A stretch of DNA of 54,192 nucleotides from Flexistipes sp041694215 (lineage in GTDB: Bacteria; Chrysiogenota; Deferribacteres; Deferribacterales; Flexistipitaceae). The stretch spans positions 1 to 54,192 of the forward strand of contig JASMTO010000075.1 of assembly GCA_041694215.1 (NCBI GenBank), in the 5' to 3' direction. How positions within the stretch are numbered: the first letter of the stretch is position 1; every line of letters begins with the position of its first letter. The notes beneath the pieces are model-generated. The model did not search any database and had not been told where the DNA came from. It saw only the letters and a list, made by a program, of their open reading frames with translations. Positions 10,081 through 17,014 of the stretch are shown one piece after another. The position numbers and the translations under genes were made by a program.

Positions 10081-10394
10081 ATACCAAGTTGCAGTCAAAA
10101 AAGTAACAAACTAAAAAGGTATGTTTATCTTTTAGACTGGTAATATGTGTAACATCCTATTAATTTTCACAAGACGGATGCTATACAAAAAATTGTCACC
10201 TCGACCGAAGTGCAGAGGTCTTTTGTCAAACGGCGGCTGAGATCTCTCCACTCCACTTCGTTCCGGTCGAGAAGACAGCCTCCTGTCACCTCGAGCGAAG
10301 TCGAGAGGTCTAAACATTGAACTAAGCAAGAGGAGGGGTATTTTTATTATATCAACAATATCTGCATATTACCCAAATAAATGCAACTTGGTAT
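10081..10394. mobile_element. MITE-like element with 13-bp perfect terminal inverted repeats
   Basis: ATACCAAGTTGCA at 10081-10093 is exactly reverse-complemented by TGCAACTTGGTAT at 10382-10394. The 314-bp interval has no supportable gene. It contains REP-type repeats: GTCACCTCGA at 10195-10221 and a second near-identical copy at 10285-10311, with an opposed relative at 10239-10275. No target-site duplication could be seen. The 65-residue open frame inside it (minus strand, RPLDFARGD/SSRPERSGVERS) is the familiar translation of such repeats and is not called as a gene. Whether the 13-bp repeats mark transposon ends is inference. Confidence 0.5.
10195..10311. repeat. REP-type CTCGA repeats: two direct copies and one inverted relative
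   Basis: Copy 1 (10195-10221) and copy 2 (10285-10311) share the frame GTCACCTCGAxCGAAGT...GAGAGGTCT with few differences. Between them, 10239-10275 (GAGATCTCTCCACTCCACTTCGTTCCGGTCGAGAAGAC in part) reads as an opposed, related repeat. This class of CTCGA..CGAAGT..GAGAGG palindromic repeat is widespread in bacterial intergenic DNA and can fold into hairpins. Confidence 0.75.
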
Positions 10395-10641
10395 AAAATA
10401 TTATCATGCTAATTGCATTGGAAAATATTTATGATGATGGCATCGCTCGAAGAGTTTGACAACATCTTTTTTACCAGTCCAAGAGCCTGGTGATAGACGA
10501 AGTCAATACAATTTGTGTACACAATAAAAAATGGGGTAATGCCAGAAATAAATACACTTGCTTATTTTTCTCAAGTTTTTTAAAATTGTGCCGATAAAGT
10601 CATTACGGTGAATTATATCACTGCTTCAGGGAGCTGCTTTT
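10395..10641. other. Intergenic stretch without recognisable feature
   Basis: Together with the element before it, this forms a 569-bp gap between gatA and the small gene at 10642. I see no open frame with a ribosome site, no tRNA-like fold and no strong terminator here. A GGGAG at 10629-10633 is the ribosome site of the next gene. Confidence 0.4.
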
Positions 10642-10938
10642 ATGACTGTTCAGGGAAGTAACCTGCATAATATTTTAAGAACCTACAATAAGCAGATTAA
10701 ATACAGTAAGCTTTCCGAAAGTAAAGAGGGAAGCACGAGCAAAAATCTAGACAAAGTATCCCTTTCTCCTGATGCAAAGAAATTAATGTTGCTATCAAAT
10801 ATCGCTGCCGATGGTGGTATAAAATCCAAAGAGATATTAAACAAAATTGAACAAAAACTCTCAACGATAGACTTTAAAAAAGCCACAGATGAAGAGCTTG
10901 AAAACATCAAAAAAAATCTGTTGGAAGAATTTTCCTAA
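10642..10938 (+). CDS. Small FlgM/DVU0524-like protein (tentative)
   Basis: 98 residues, ATG at 10642 with GGGAG about 8 bases upstream. The protein is charged and helical, with a low-complexity front (HNILRTYNKQIKYSKL), then DKVSLSPDAKKLMLLSN, which resembles the KVSLSxEAKxL element of anti-sigma factor FlgM and of the DVU0524-type flagellar-associated proteins, and a C-terminal helix-rich tail. No other flagellar gene is in the window. The assignment rests on one short motif and is weak; that it is a real gene is better supported by the ribosome site and codon pattern. Confidence 0.6.
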   Translation: MTVQGSNLHNILRTYNKQIKYSKLSESKEGSTSKNLDKVSLSPDAKKLMLLSNIAADGGIKSKEILNKIEQKLSTIDFKKATDEELENIKKNLLEEFS

Positions 10939-10993
10939 GTAACAAATTCTTTAATTCTTTACAATTTCACAAAATAATATTAAACAATACTCT

Positions 10994-11395
10994 ATGAAAT
11001 TCATAGACAAGATTTTTTTTTACGGCTCATTAAAATCTGATTGTCCATTTTATAACCTCTACGCAAGAAATGTAATCTCAACCCAGGATGCTTATACATA
11101 TGGCAAATTAGCTATCTATAAGGAAATCTTTGCTGCGTTAGTGGAAGATGAAAAATCCATTGTATATGGAGAGATATCAACAGTTTTCAATGTCTCAAAG
11201 GTCATTAGAATGTTAGATAACGTAGAAAAATATCTTGAACGCACCGTTAAAGATGTTTTCATCATCAATAAGGAAAATAATACGGTTAAAACTGTTTCGG
11301 CGTGGGTTTATGTTTACAGAGGGAACAATAAAGATTTGCGTTTTTTAAACACTGATATGTGGTACAATAAAAATTTACAATATAGTGAGGTATGA
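10994..11395 (+). CDS. Gamma-glutamylcyclotransferase-like (AIG2/GGCT fold) protein
   Basis: 133 residues. It opens MKFIDKIFFYGSLKSDCPFY, which fits the YGSLxxG-type substrate loop near the N-terminus of GGCT-like proteins, and later has GEISTVFNVSKVIRMLDNVEKYLERTVKDV, matching the region with the catalytic Glu (E-x-Y-x-R-x-x-V). The substrate is unknown; family members cleave gamma-glutamyl peptides or act in glutathione turnover. Its stop lies just before the gatB start, so it is probably cotranscribed with gatB. Confidence 0.75.
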   Translation: MKFIDKIFFYGSLKSDCPFYNLYARNVISTQDAYTYGKLAIYKEIFAALVEDEKSIVYGEISTVFNVSKVIRMLDNVEKYLERTVKDVFIINKENNTVKTVSAWVYVYRGNNKDLRFLNTDMWYNKNLQYSEV

Positions 11396-11397
11396 CA

Positions 11398-12834
11398 ATG
11401 AATTATGAAGCAGTAATAGGCTTAGAAGTTCACGTTCAAATATCCACAAAGTCTAAAATATTCTGTTCCTGTTCAACTAATTTCGGTGCTGAGCCAAACT
11501 CCAATGTTTGTCCAGTTTGTCTGGGAATGCCCGGAGTTCTGCCTGTCTTAAACAAAAAAGCACTTGAATATGCAATAACAGCGGGTGTTGCTTTAAATTG
11601 TGAAATTCAAGAGCGTAGCATCTTTGCCAGAAAAAACTACTTTTATCCTGATCTTCCCAAAGGATACCAGATTTCCCAATACGATCTTCCTCTTTGTTTG
11701 AATGGCAAACTCCAAATTGAAGTAGGCGGAATAACAAAAGAGATTGGTATCACCAGAATACATATGGAAGAGGATGCAGGCAAGTCAATTCACGGTGAAA
11801 ATATAGGGGATTCTGCTTCCACTTATGTTGATCTTAACAGAACAGGGGTTCCTCTAATAGAAATTGTCAGCGAACCTGACATTAGAAGCGGGGAAGAAGC
11901 CAAAGCTTATCTTCAAAAACTGAAAGCCATCTTACAATACGCCGGAATTTCTGACTGTAATATGGAGGAAGGATCGCTACGCTGTGATGCCAACATTTCC
12001 ATCAGGCCTGAGGGGCAGAAAGAGTTCGGTACGAAAACAGAAGTGAAAAACATGAACTCCTTCAAGAATGTGCAAAAGGCTATCGAATATGAAATAAAAA
12101 GGCAAAAACAGACAATTAAAGACGGTGGTACAATTGTGCAGGAGACAAGGTTATGGAATCCTGATAAAAATATAACAGTATCCATGCGCAGTAAGGAAGA
12201 GGCTCATGATTATAGATATTTCCCTGATCCTGATTTAATACCTGTTATAGTAGATGAAAGCTGGGTGAAGGATATCCAAGCATCTCTGCCTGAGTTGCCG
12301 GATGAAAAAAAAGAAAGATTTATAAATGAATACAAATTGCCGGAATATGATGCTGAAGTACTTACTTCTGTAAAGTCGTATGCAGAATATTTTGAAATGT
12401 GTACGAAATATTATAACAACCCCAAAATTGTTGCTAACTGGATAATGTCCGAAATGCTCAGGGAAGTTAATGAAAAGAATTGTGATATATTCGAATTATC
12501 AATAACACCAGAAAAACTTGCTAAGCTTCTTCAATTAATTGATAAAGGAACTATCAGCGGAAAAATAGCCAAAGATGTTTTTGAGGAAATGCTTAAAAGC
12601 GGTTACGACCCCGAAAAAATAGTTAAAGCTAAAAATCTGTCACAAATATCTGATACTTCAGAATTGGAACAGATAATACTTAAAATTTTTGACGAGCATC
12701 CTAAAGAGCTAGAACGATTTAAAAATGGAGAAACAAAGCTTCAGGGTTTTTTTGTGGGGCAGATAATGAAAAAAACAGGGGGAAAAGCAAATCCAAAGCT
12801 TGTAAACCAGCTTATATCCAAGCTAATTTCATAA
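11398..12834 (+). CDS. gatB: Asp-tRNA(Asn)/Glu-tRNA(Gln) amidotransferase subunit B
   Basis: 478 residues from the ATG at 11398, chosen because GTGAGG ends 7 bases before it; an ATG two codons earlier lies too close to that site. The core signatures are EAVIGLEVHVQI, then CSCSTNFGAEPNSNVCPVC (zinc-binding Cys set) and GMPGVLPVLN, DLPKGYQISQYD and HDYRYFPDPDL. The C-terminal YqeY-like tail (LISKLIS end) binds tRNA. It kinases and transamidates the misacylated tRNA using ammonia from GatA. It lies 1.3 kb from gatA, separated by a MITE-like element and two small genes. Confidence 0.97.
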   Translation: MNYEAVIGLEVHVQISTKSKIFCSCSTNFGAEPNSNVCPVCLGMPGVLPVLNKKALEYAITAGVALNCEIQERSIFARKNYFYPDLPKGYQISQYDLPLCLNGKLQIEVGGITKEIGITRIHMEEDAGKSIHGENIGDSASTYVDLNRTGVPLIEIVSEPDIRSGEEAKAYLQKLKAILQYAGISDCNMEEGSLRCDANISIRPEGQKEFGTKTEVKNMNSFKNVQKAIEYEIKRQKQTIKDGGTIVQETRLWNPDKNITVSMRSKEEAHDYRYFPDPDLIPVIVDESWVKDIQASLPELPDEKKERFINEYKLPEYDAEVLTSVKSYAEYFEMCTKYYNNPKIVANWIMSEMLREVNEKNCDIFELSITPEKLAKLLQLIDKGTISGKIAKDVFEEMLKSGYDPEKIVKAKNLSQISDTSELEQIILKIFDEHPKELERFKNGETKLQGFFVGQIMKKTGGKANPKLVNQLISKLIS

Positions 12835-12849
12835 AAAGGAGGCTACAAC

Positions 12850-13251
12850 ATGTTAAAAAAGATAGACCATACCGGGATAGCTGTAAATTCTTTAACTCAG
12901 GCTGTAAAATTTTACAAATCACTTGGCATAGAACCATATGCTTATGAAGAAGTGGAAAGCCAAAAAGTAAAAGTTGCTTTCCTCAAAGTGGGGGAATCTA
13001 ACATCGAGCTGTTGGAACCCACCTCTGATGACAGCCCTATTGCCACATTTCTCCAAAAAAAGGGGGAGGGGATACATCATATTTGTTATGAAGTGGAGGA
13101 TCTGGTATCCGTACTCAAAAGTCTGAAAGAAGAAGGAATCAAACTAATCAACGAAGAGCCTATAGCAGGCGCCCACGGAAAAAAAGTTGCCTTTGTGCAC
13201 CCTAAATCAACAAACGGAGTGCTAACAGAGTTAGCTCAGCCGACAACGTGA
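12850..13251 (+). CDS. mce: Methylmalonyl-CoA epimerase (VOC superfamily)
   Basis: 133 residues with a paired VOC betaalphabetabetabeta plan: KIDHTGIAVNSLTQAVKFYKSLG, then VKVAFLKVGESNIELLEP, GIHHICYEVEDL and a final GVLTELAQP. Metal ligands are expected at the first His (KIDHTG), the central Glu, the second His (GIHHICY) and the late Glu (LTELAQ). The enzyme interconverts (S)- and (R)-methylmalonyl-CoA in propionate metabolism. Other genes of that pathway are not in the window. It follows gatB by 15 bases with an AAAGGAGG site. Confidence 0.9.
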   Translation: MLKKIDHTGIAVNSLTQAVKFYKSLGIEPYAYEEVESQKVKVAFLKVGESNIELLEPTSDDSPIATFLQKKGEGIHHICYEVEDLVSVLKSLKEEGIKLINEEPIAGAHGKKVAFVHPKSTNGVLTELAQPTT

Positions 13252-13258
13252 AATAGCT

Positions 13259-14185
13259 TTACTGTTTAGCCACATTCAGACTGTTTATAAACTTTTCAGG
13301 ATTAACGGGTATACCGTTTACAAGAATTTCATAGTGGCAGTGGGGTCCGGTACTTCTGCCTGTATTACCCACTTTAGCAATAACCTGCTCTTTGGATACC
13401 CGATCTCCCACCTTAACTTTCAGCTGGCTATTGTGCCCATAACGGGTAATATAGCCGTATCCGTGATCAATGGTAACCAAATTGCCGTAGCCTGGTTTAT
13501 ACCCAGCATAAATGACTATGCCCTTCGCTGTAGCTTTAACCGGACTGCCATAGTTAGCAGCAATATCAATCCCTTCATGAAATGCCCTTCTACCTGTGAA
13601 AGGTGAAATACGGTATCCAAATTCACTAGAGACCCAACCTTCTACCGGAAGTATTGAAGGTGTGGCCATCATTGTGAGCTTTTGCTCCTCAAGAAAATTT
13701 ACGAGCTCCCCCAAACTGCGTTCTCTCTTTTCCAGTTTTGTTCCCAAAGCAAGCAGTTTGTCGTTGAGATCTTCGAAAAACTGCTTCTCCTTACGCTCAG
13801 CAACCGCAGAAAAGTCCCTTAATAAATCAACTTCTTTACCACCTACAGCAAGCTCTTTGCGGTCACTGGGGGCAGATTTACTCGCCAAATTCCGAACTTC
13901 ATTCTCAAGCTGATCTATAGCAACTATTTTTTTCTGTATTTCATCCATTTCATTGGCATACTCAGCTATTCTCAGCTTTAACAATTCATTTTCTTTTTTG
14001 TAACTCAACATCATTTGCCGCTCTGTGTATAAGGACACCAGAAAATAAAAAGAAACTGAAGATATGGTTATAAACAAAAGTGCAAAAAATATGGCATACT
14101 TAATTGTAGACGTTTTTATCCTTCTAGACTTTACTTTGCCAAGATCATCATTGTCAAAAATGAGAATAGTTAATTTGCGCTTCAT
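13259..14185 (-). CDS. Membrane-anchored M23 (LytM) peptidase with coiled coil
   Basis: 308 residues. A cytoplasmic tail with basic residues precedes one transmembrane segment at about 29-49 (YAIFFALLFITISSVSFYFL). A long coiled coil (about 60-165) follows, then the M23 metallopeptidase domain with FGYRISPFTGRRAFHEGIDIA (first zinc ligands H...D) and GHNSQLKVKVGD, GNTGRSTGPHCHYEI (HxH zinc pair). It should cut peptidoglycan cross-links in the periplasm or serve as an amidase activator. SD GAGGCTTG precedes the ATG. It is the most downstream gene of the minus-strand block and lies just after the S23 repeat locus. Confidence 0.93.
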   Translation of the reverse strand: MKRKLTILIFDNDDLGKVKSRRIKTSTIKYAIFFALLFITISSVSFYFLVSLYTERQMMLSYKKENELLKLRIAEYANEMDEIQKKIVAIDQLENEVRNLASKSAPSDRKELAVGGKEVDLLRDFSAVAERKEKQFFEDLNDKLLALGTKLEKRERSLGELVNFLEEQKLTMMATPSILPVEGWVSSEFGYRISPFTGRRAFHEGIDIAANYGSPVKATAKGIVIYAGYKPGYGNLVTIDHGYGYITRYGHNSQLKVKVGDRVSKEQVIAKVGNTGRSTGPHCHYEILVNGIPVNPEKFINSLNVAKQ

Positions 14186-14291
14186 AACAAGCCTCCTCTC
14201 TTTTTATTAAAACGAATAAACCGAAAGTTGTCAACTAATTCCTTCTGAATGTCAAAGTAAGTTAAAATTTTTTGTAAATTTTTTTAAATTT

Positions 14292-14846
14292 CTAACATAG
14301 ACAATGCAAACTATTGGGGTGCAAAACGTAGAACGTAAGATGTGAGACTTGTCCTGTTAAACACTGCCGTAGGCAGTTAGCCCGAAATGGCGGGTTTAAC
14401 GGGATGTGAAGTGTAAAAAATACTGTGCTGGTGTTGGTGCTGGTGTTAGTGTTAGTGTTAGTGTTGGTGTTAGTGTTGGTGATTTTTCGTGACAGAGATT
14501 TTGTTACCCCTCGTAGCATTTTGCTAATAGTATCAAGTGAAATTATAAACTCATCGTATTTTTTCTCTTCTATATATCCAAGATCTTTTGCAAGTAAAAT
14601 ATGATATTTTAGCTCTCCAACTGAACCGTTAGATACGCCAATAAACTGTCTGAATTCTTTTGTGTTATTCCTATAGCTGCCTTCCAATAAATTTGCACAA
14701 ATAGAGCTACTTGCTCTCCTTATTTGCGATACGAGTCCAAATTTTTCCGAAGAAGGAAAATCTTCTGTGATTTTATATAACTCAAGAGTAAGTTTATGTG
14801 ATCTCTGGAAAACATCCAAATCTTCAACAGTTTTTATCTCATCCAT
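14292..14846 (-). CDS. S23-type four-helix-bundle protein (IVS protein family), tail built from repeats
   Basis: 184 residues, ATG at 14846 after GGAGGAAAGGAAAAAGC. Residues 1-120 carry the S23/Avd-like four-helix-bundle signature: VEDLDVFQRSHKLTLELYK, FGLVSQIRRASSSICANLLEG and SNGSVGELKYHILLAKDLGY. The normal family ends about where MLRGVTKSLSR occurs. Here the frame runs on through an in-frame hexamer array (alternating Asn-Thr/Ser-Thr) and then through a palindromic repeat to residue 184, so about 65 C-terminal residues are repeat-encoded. The gene is bracketed by inverted hexamer arrays (14425-14481 and 14862-14905). S23 proteins occur in 23S rRNA intervening sequences and scattered elsewhere; their biochemical role is unclear. 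Confidence 0.8.
   Translation of the reverse strand: MDEIKTVEDLDVFQRSHKLTLELYKITEDFPSSEKFGLVSQIRRASSSICANLLEGSYRNNTKEFRQFIGVSNGSVGELKYHILLAKDLGYIEEKKYDEFIISLDTISKMLRGVTKSLSRKITNTNTNTNTNTNTSTNTSTVFFTLHIPLNPPFRANCLRQCLTGQVSHLTFYVLHPNSLHCLC
14353..14403 (-). repeat. About 50-bp two-hairpin palindrome (copy A)
   Basis: On the minus strand the copy reads CCCGTTAAACCCGCC, a loop, a second hairpin CTGCC-TAC-GGCAG, and closing GTTTAACAGG. The outer arms GTTAAAC/GTTTAAC pair, and two inner hairpins are held between them (one inner stem has a mismatch in this copy). Its relatives lie at 27900-27947 and 28311-28362. It overlaps the 3' end of the S23 reading frame. Confidence 0.85.
14425..14481 (+). repeat. 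Hexanucleotide array (GTGTTR)n, 3' flank of S23 gene
   Basis: 57 bp of GTGTTA/GTGTTG/GTGCTG units on the plus strand; in the minus-strand S23 frame they encode alternating Asn/Ser-Thr. It is opposed in orientation to the array at 14862-14905. Confidence 0.9.
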
Positions 14847-14861
14847 GCTTTTTCCTTTCCT

Positions 14862-14905
14862 CCAACACCAACACTAACACCAACACTAACACCAGCACTA
14901 ACACC
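14862..14905 (+). repeat. Hexanucleotide array (AACACY)n, 5' flank of S23 gene
   Basis: 44 bp of CAACAC/TAACAC/CAGCAC units on the plus strand. In S23 gene orientation it reads GTGTTR, that is, opposite to the downstream array, so the two arrays form an inverted pair enclosing the gene. The last codons of the upstream heptosyltransferase end inside it (stop TAG at 14900-14898). Confidence 0.9.
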
Positions 14906-15950
14906 TATCACCCTCAACCTTCTCAACTTTATCAACCATTTCAACCTGTTTTCCTCTTGATCCTCGGCCCTTAGCACTTAATACCCCCAATTCATATAAC
15001 TTCTCTATAACATCAGAAACATAAATGTCCTTCATACACAAAAAGTGTTTTTCCGGACACTGGTCGCTTCCATGTACGTGGCAGGGGCGGCATTTCAACC
15101 CTTCACGCTGGATAACAGAAGTATTACTAAAGGAAGGGATAAAACCAAACTCTTTTGTTGTAGGTCCGAAAATAGCGACCACAGGAATATTTAGTGCTAT
15201 CCCTGCATGCATTGGACCGGAATCCGTCGTTATTAGGCACTTACATCTGCTCAAAATGTTAAACATGTCAGCAAGACCCGTTTGCCCGCCTAAGTCTTTT
15301 ATGCGATCGCTCTCATAGTTAAACGGCTTATTCCCTATTATGCAGACATTTTCCCCACTTTCAGCAAGTTCATCCACAAGTTCTCTTATATATGGCCACT
15401 CCTTTGTTTTTTTGCTGGCAAATGGGTGTATTGCAATATGATCTTTACATTCATCTGAGGGTTTATCAACGTATATTACAGGTCTGAGTTCTTCAATATC
15501 CGGCTGTTTGAGTGGAAAAACGTTTTTGAATACCTCGAAATACTTGCCCGTTACATGTGTTTGTAAATCCTTTTCAAATAATCTGTATTTTACATATAAC
15601 CTTCGTTTAAGGGAATCCTTTTTGTATCTGCGAAACGTTGCTTTTGCACTGAAAGGCAACGATAGTAATACTTGTGCAACAATCCCTGCCAATTTTGCAT
15701 GCAAGTCAAAAATGTGATCATACGTCTTCCCCGCCCTGGTAATAAAAGAAATAAATTCCTTTAAACGCCACCGCTTATCCACCGTCAGCACTTCGTCAAC
15801 ATCAGGATTATTCCTAAAAACATCGGCATATTGCGAATATGTCATTACATCAATACGCAGCTCCGGAATACATTTTTTTATATACCTGATAACACCTGTT
15901 GTTAAAATCACATCCCCAAGGGCGCTGAAACGGATAATTAATATTTTCAT
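14898..15950 (-). CDS. Glycosyltransferase family 9 (heptosyltransferase-like), truncated or altered C-terminus
   Basis: 350 residues. The N-terminal half is LIIRFSALGDVILTTGVIRYIKK, the typical ADP-heptose:LPS transferase start. The C-terminal Rossmann half has TTDSGPMHAGIALNIPVVAIFGPTTKEFGF, the nucleotide-sugar site, then CRPCHVHGSDQCPEKHFLCM. The final ~27 residues (rich in Lys/Arg/Glu/Val) run into simple repeats and end within the hexamer array, so the original end was probably replaced when the S23 locus inserted. It adds heptose to LPS inner core at the cytoplasmic face. Its ATG overlaps the previous gene's stop by 4 bases. Confidence 0.88.
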   Translation of the reverse strand: MKILIIRFSALGDVILTTGVIRYIKKCIPELRIDVMTYSQYADVFRNNPDVDEVLTVDKRWRLKEFISFITRAGKTYDHIFDLHAKLAGIVAQVLLSLPFSAKATFRRYKKDSLKRRLYVKYRLFEKDLQTHVTGKYFEVFKNVFPLKQPDIEELRPVIYVDKPSDECKDHIAIHPFASKKTKEWPYIRELVDELAESGENVCIIGNKPFNYESDRIKDLGGQTGLADMFNILSRCKCLITTDSGPMHAGIALNIPVVAIFGPTTKEFGFIPSFSNTSVIQREGLKCRPCHVHGSDQCPEKHFLCMKDIYVSDVIEKLYELGVLSAKGRGSRGKQVEMVDKVEKVEGDRC

Positions 15951-16987
15951 TGAATTAATTCCATCACCGCGGAGTAAACCTGCTCAGGAGAAATATTTTT
16001 CATGCATTTAAAATGTTTTTCCGGGCACTTTTTCCCCCCATGAAGAGCACACGGCCTGCAATAAAGGCTTTTATCCTCTACCACTCTACTTTTGCCTTCC
16101 CCATAAGGGAAAAAACCAAGATTTTCTGTCGTTGGGCCAAAAATAGCCACTACCGGCGTTTTATGACTGGCAGCAATATGCATCGGGGCGCTGTCGTTGC
16201 ATAATAACAAATCTATATTTTTTATTAAGGCAGAAAGTTCCGTAAGTGATGTCTTAGCGGCAAAATCAAGGAAAGGCGCGTCGCATTCACATTTCAACTG
16301 CTGGGCTACTGCATACTCACTTTTGGATGCAACCACCAAAGACAATATCTTATCACTGTAAAGTTTTTCTATAACATTGGCATAGTACTCCACAGGCCAC
16401 ATCTTTGTATTCCAAACACTTGCCGGTGCTATACATACTATTTTTTTATAATCCCTTTTGAGGGATTTAAACAATTTTTGCACTTTCTTCTCATATTTAA
16501 GATCACGACACACCTTCGGATATCCAGCCATTTCTTTTATTTTGCTTAATGAATAGTTCTCACACATATTTGCTAATAGCGACAGGTTTCGTTCCACTTC
16601 ATGCAGATTCATATCCCTATGGACTTTGCTGTTAAGAAGAAAACTGCATACCGCCTCTTTGAATCCCACAATATTTTTGCAACCAGTTAACTTCAATAAA
16701 ATCACTGTCCGCAAAGATTTATGAGGGGTAACAATCAGATCAAAATCATAACCTTTAATCTTCCTGAGAAATTTAATTATTCCCCTCAAACCCTTATCTT
16801 TGTTTCTCTTATCAAAAACTATCACTTCTTTGATATCTTCCAGACATCCAAACAGCTCTGATGATTCCGGACGGACACAAAAGTAAATATTACTGTCAGG
16901 ATAGCATTTTTTAATTGCTGTTATAAGGGGAGTGGTAAGGATACTGTCACCAATAAACGATGGATTAAAAACAAGTATTTTTTTCAA
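15947..16987 (-). CDS. Glycosyltransferase family 9 (heptosyltransferase, WaaF-like)
   Basis: 346 residues from a TTG start at 16987, favoured by AAAGGG about 5 bases upstream. It begins KKILVFNPSFIGDSILTTPLITAIKK and has CNDSAPMHIAASHKTPVVAIFGPTT, the GT9 donor-binding motif, and CRPCALHGGKKCPEKHFKCM shared with the downstream paralogue. The four-base overlap with that paralogue indicates an operon. Which heptose position each adds cannot be told. Confidence 0.9.
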   Translation of the reverse strand: MKKILVFNPSFIGDSILTTPLITAIKKCYPDSNIYFCVRPESSELFGCLEDIKEVIVFDKRNKDKGLRGIIKFLRKIKGYDFDLIVTPHKSLRTVILLKLTGCKNIVGFKEAVCSFLLNSKVHRDMNLHEVERNLSLLANMCENYSLSKIKEMAGYPKVCRDLKYEKKVQKLFKSLKRDYKKIVCIAPASVWNTKMWPVEYYANVIEKLYSDKILSLVVASKSEYAVAQQLKCECDAPFLDFAAKTSLTELSALIKNIDLLLCNDSAPMHIAASHKTPVVAIFGPTTENLGFFPYGEGKSRVVEDKSLYCRPCALHGGKKCPEKHFKCMKNISPEQVYSAVMELIQ

Positions 16988-17014
16988 ATTATCCCTTTGT
17001 AAACATTATAATAT

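Noticed and set aside
10132..10329. 65-residue minus-strand ORF (RPLDFARGD, SSRPERSGVERS).
   Set aside because: It is the typical translation of REP-type CTCGA repeats; no ribosome site.
14425..14905. Possible CRISPR array from short repeats.
   Set aside because: Units are 6 bp with no spacers; simple hexamer arrays, not CRISPR.
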